Origin: Paragonimus skrjabini miyazakii
Lineage: Eukaryota > Platyhelminthes > Trematoda > Plagiorchiida > Troglotrematidae
Reading direction: 5' to 3'
DNA: 64,000 bases
Assembly (NCBI GenBank): GCA_014338405.1
Contig: JTDE01000275.1
Location: forward strand, 107,415-171,414
Shown: positions 60,230 to 64,000 of the stretch, piece by piece
How positions within the stretch are numbered: position 1 is the stretch's first letter
How the letters are laid out: each line of letters begins with the position of its first letter
Notes under the pieces: generated by a model
Told to the model about the DNA's origin: nothing
Seen by the model: the letters and a program-made list of their open reading frames with translations, nothing else
Databases searched by the model: none
Made by a program: the position numbers and the translations under genes

Positions 60230-62640
60230 GGAACCATGGCACAACGTTTGGACACTCAAGGTCCCGTATTCGTTGGGCAGTTCGCGAGATTTGCAACGTT
60301 CCGTCAATTTTGAGCAGTAAACGATGTCTTGTTTAAATATATGTCCACTTTTTCGCAAGAGTCCAAGACTTCCTGCCTCCCCTCATCTTGGCAAATTTTT
60401 CTACGCATTTTTCCCACTCCATTTTCATCAAACAATAACAGAATCCTTCGGCTTTTAATTTTTGCCATCCCTAGTAGCACGTCCATAACTGGTCTCGATG
60501 AGCGCGCTCTCATTCATGGGGACCACGTGGGGATTACGTTGTGGCCATGTGTGGAAATGCGCCCAAACGCGGACGTAGTCCATAACAAGACATTTCAAAC
60601 GGGCAGTTAATATACAGGTGCAATATGACCGTACGCTTCGAACTATAAGTCTTTGTTAAATTTACGGAACTCAGGAAACCTTAATGTCTGGACTTGACGT
60701 TTCATACCAGATCTCATAGATGAACTTTGAAATTCTCGCGCAACTGGCAGCCGTGGTTACATCAAAACCTCCACCGAACCGATGCGTCTCAGGAAATTGT
60801 CCCTTACCAATGCTGAGAACAGTCCATCTAAATATAAAGGGGAAAATTTACACTACAGCGCTTTTCAAAACGATGGCACTGGTATAAGATAAAGCGGATC
60901 TTTCATATATTATTTACGAAGGAAAACTCGATAACTTTGTGTTTATGGGAGAATTATGAACACCCTCCTCATAGGACCATCACAAACTTCTGTCAACCCA
61001 ACTATTAAGATAACCTAGTTCATGACATGCGACCATCTTGGAAGAAATTCACGTTAAGTAACCCTAGCGCAATCATTGTCAAGGTTGTTTGAGGATAGCG
61101 TATTTCATTAAACTATCCATTGTTTTGCATAAGAGGCCAGCAAAACTTATTAAGCGACATCTAGCAACGGAGCGACAGTCCCGAGGATAGACATGACTGT
61201 GGCTTTTTCCATGAACTAGAGAAAACGTCACTCTAGAAGGTCTGGTTATACAGTACATTAAGGAAGTTTCCCAGGCTGGCAGCTGCTTCTCTGAGGAACA
61301 TTGGGTAGATATTATTTGGGCTTGTTACACTTTACGAATCAACACTGAGATAAGAGTAGTCAACTTCTAGAACAGAAAAGTGAGTTATGAAGACTAGTCA
61401 GAGAAACTTCTGCACTGGTTGAGTTGGGCTCCAGTTTGGCGATACCACAATATAGATCATCTGAATAGTACCTTCTAAAATGTCAGGCAACAACTTAGAG
61501 GTGAAAATGATCTCACCGTTATCGGAAGGGCGGAAGATTTTTTATATACAGTTGGCGCACATGGTTAAAGATGTTTCTTTACACGGTGATTCAGTAGGAT
61601 CTTTTCTTGCATCACATTAATGCGTTCGCAGATTTCGCATTTATATATATTTCAAAGAATGCAGAAAATTTTGAGGTTCCATGAGATTCCTATAAGATCA
61701 CACTTTGTGTATAGGTGGGAGTGATCATCAAATAAGTAACGTGTGTTGTGTGGAAAGGGTCAGCGAAAACAGAAAGTGTGCAACTTGCGTCGTGCGAACA
61801 AATTACCCTTCGTTTAAAATGCCATTTGAGACGCACGGAAGACCTGAATCACCGGTTTATGTGTAAGAAATGACACGATGAAATAGTCTCTTTGGCCGTC
61901 AAGATAAGTTTGCTGTAAGTTTCAATTTGTCCATTGCAGCCAGTAGCAGGTTATATTGAACGTCAACAATAACTGATAACTACTTTCAGGTGGTTGGCTT
62001 AATCACGCGTTGCCAGTGGAAGCCACGCCACATTGATCTGAGGAACGGAATTTTCTGATGACCACAGGTGTTAGGATACTGACTGGGAAAGGTCATAGGG
62101 CCCATTGCTCTTTCTCATGTTGAGCAGGTTTGGCAAACTGAGTCTGCGAAAACAGTCTACTCTCACTGATGTTGGTGCTCATCCTAGTCTACAGGATAGT
62201 GAAGATGTGGAGCTGAGTTCAATAAACGATTCGTCTGGTGTACACTGGTTTAAAGAAGAGGTTCAGGTAGTTTGTATACATGCAAGCAAGTAATGCGTCC
62301 TCCGTTGCTTCATCAAGAAGAAAAAAGGGGGGGAACGTGAGGGATTAAGGGAGACCATATTCAAGATAAAAGGGAGAACTGTGAACACCGACGGGAATGG
62401 ATTATGTTCATTCTAGCGAATTGCCCTAAAGTCCTTTCTATTCTAATGAAGGTGCACCAGTGGAACCTGCGAGCAAGTCCGTATCTCTGCGACGCGCTTG
62501 AATCAGATGTTTACTCATCCTGAGTAGGTAGTAGCCTAATCAATCAAATACAAAAATGATCGAAATGTGGTGATAGCAAAGAAGAGTTGTAACGGTAACG
62601 GATAGGCTCAAAAGGCAAGTGTGCCAATTAAACGGAAGAC
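60230..62640. other. Intergenic, no confident feature
   Basis: Short open frames on both strands (for example 60304-60610 and 62105-62293) show no domain I can name. The text WFKEEVQVVCI near 62250 faintly resembles a retroelement tail but is too short to call. Confidence 0.4.
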
Positions 62641-63042
62641 ATGTCAGTAAAATGGGAACGACTCACAGATAGGTCAAAGTCTGCTGGATTAAATAGACCA
62701 CCACAATAGAGAAAGACAGCGCCAGAGATGAGAGTCGTTAGGCGACCGATAGATAATTCCACACGCGGTACGAGATGATGAACGTTGAGCGTTGATAGTT
62801 CAGCTGATAAGCGGAGCTAAAATATTTTACCATCCAATCACTTTGCCAGACCCAAAAATCCGCACGAACGAAGAAGATAGAGATGATGCGCGGTAACTCC
62901 CGTTTAACATTTTGACGATTCAATTCAAATACTGATGCCGATGGTTTCAAACAAGTGTTCGGATGAAGGTAACAAAACGATATGTATAAAATGTACAAAA
63001 GTGAACCACGAGATATAACTACGAATTGTGAACATTACAATA
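62640..63042 (-). repeat. Putative 3' LTR of Ty3/gypsy element 2
   Basis: On the minus strand a polypurine tract (GGTGGGGGAGTA, 63041-63052) is followed by TTGTAATGTTCAC, the expected PPT/LTR border downstream of a gypsy pol gene. The distal LTR boundary was not found; the lower coordinate is an estimate. Confidence 0.4.
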
Positions 63043-64000
63043 CTCCCCCACCAGAGCGTTTGTGGGTTAAAAGTACGATGAAAGAACGGCAGTGAAAAGT
63101 AAACAAACCAAATGCTCTATAGCCATTATATGTATCGCAACCTATCAGGCGTTTCGGCCAGGGTACAGACCGTCCTGTACGTATGATGCACTGTTCAAGA
63201 GAACAAGGGGGCTTGGGTGGTGGGGAATGTAATAATGTCGGGAGTGGAGATAGGTTGCTTTCAGTCAACTTCGAGTCAGGTGGGTCAACATCCTGCTCTG
63301 TGTAGGCTGGTTCCAGTCGACCAGTGGATACGGATTCGCTTCGCCTTAACTTTTCAATAATGGAAAACTTTCGTCGCGCTTGAACACTTTGTAGGTGCCG
63401 AGGCATCGTGGTTCTAATGGTTTTTGATTGCGTCTTGATGCAAAAACACATGTGAACAAATACGAAGATTTTTGTTCTAGATGCCAATGTTGACGGGCTG
63501 GTGTGAAACGAAGGCCGGACATGTGTTGCCGCAAACGTGAAGCGTAATAATTATCTGGGTCCGAAAGATTAGAAAGTTGGATCAATTCTCCTGGGAGATA
63601 CAAGTTGGAACCGTGAATTAATTCAGATGCAGTACAGCTGATGTCCTCTTTAACGGCAGACCGGATTTCGAGCAGAACGAGTGGTAGGCGCTTGTTCCAT
63701 ATCGTTGCGTCGGACTGAACGGTTATCGAGGCTTTTGGTTTCCGGTGAAAACGCTTGACTCAACCTTTAATGTAAGGATGCTTTCGTTTTAATGTGCGAA
63801 CAACCCATTGCCTCCGTGAAGTTGCGAAAAAGGGAAGACTGGAACTGGGCGCCTCGATCCGTGATGATTGTAGATGGTACACCAAAATTAGTTGTTCAAT
63901 ACTCAAAGAAGGTTTTGGCGACTGTCTCTGCTAGAATATCTCTAATGGGCACAGCTAAAGGCCAACAGGTTAAACAGTCGATTGCGGTTAATATATACCT
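63043..64000 (-). mobile_element. Ty3/gypsy element 2: integrase and pol C terminus, continues past the window
   Basis: Minus strand, from the window edge downward. YILTAIDCLT (about 64000-63970) is the first integrase Asp region; VPSTIITDRGAQFQS-like text follows in a shifted frame (about 63880-63840). Next come RLPLVLLEIRSAVKEDISCT (about 63690-63635), ELIHGSNLYLPGELIQ (about 63625-63580), the pol tail RLEPAY, and RTGRSVPWPKRLI (about 63185-63145). The ordered LPLVLLxIRxAVKEDxxCTxxELxxGxxLxLPGE block is characteristic of gypsy integrases in flukes and related animals. Frameshifts are present. It is a different lineage from the element at 53.8-55.7 kb. Confidence 0.8.

Noticed and set aside
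1..64000. CRISPR array, bacterial operon or prokaryotic defence system
   Set aside because: Split gene structure, long introns and animal retroelements show a eukaryotic genome; no regularly spaced direct repeats were seen.

Overview
This window reads as a piece of a large, A+T-rich metazoan genome, most probably a trematode flatworm. Three things suggest this: a single gene split over more than 43 kb by introns of up to about 6 kb, GT-AG splice sites with flatworm-like short acceptor tracts, and a repeat load made of Penelope-like elements (PLEs), CR1/Jockey-type LINEs, Ty3/gypsy LTR elements and a CACTA/tnp2-like transposase fossil. The species cannot be fixed from the sequence. Two 100-base N runs show it is a scaffold.

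Region 1-44.5 kb holds one plus-strand gene whose 5' part lies outside the window. I assembled 16 coding segments from 407 to a stop codon at 43900-43902. All 15 junctions are phase compatible and the segments add up to about 1,100 codons without a stop, although three boundaries were picked by phase. The protein looks extracellular. Tandem beta-sandwich modules resembling DUF11/B_ant_repeat domains come first, then an F5/8 type C (discoidin-like) domain, then a Cys-containing region with an Asp-box. No known protein was recognised. Its introns hold an inverted pair of tRNA-derived sequences (about 5.7-5.9 kb), a degenerate CAT/ATC tract (15.3-15.7 kb), PLE fragments (29.5-30.1, 31.7-33.4 and 39.2-39.4 kb) and a LINE remnant (34.4-35.0 kb). 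The 39.2 kb fragment carries a hammerhead-ribozyme-like fold on the gene's sense strand.

Region 44.5-64 kb is intergenic as far as I can see and is a graveyard of broken transposons. In order it holds a tnp2/CACTA-like transposase pseudogene with a perfect 48-bp palindrome beside it, a PLE that lost its reverse-transcriptase core in frame but keeps an open GIY-YIG endonuclease, a LINE tail, a Ty3/gypsy deletion derivative (LTR start, RNase H tail, integrase, LTR), a CR1-like LINE, a PLE flanked by inverted arms, and a second Ty3/gypsy element running off the right edge.

The most interesting points are the unusual domain combination in the host gene, the intronic hammerhead-like motif, a probable 27-nt microexon inside the discoidin domain with a CAGCAG acceptor, and two PLE deletion derivatives that each lost a different enzymatic half while staying in frame.
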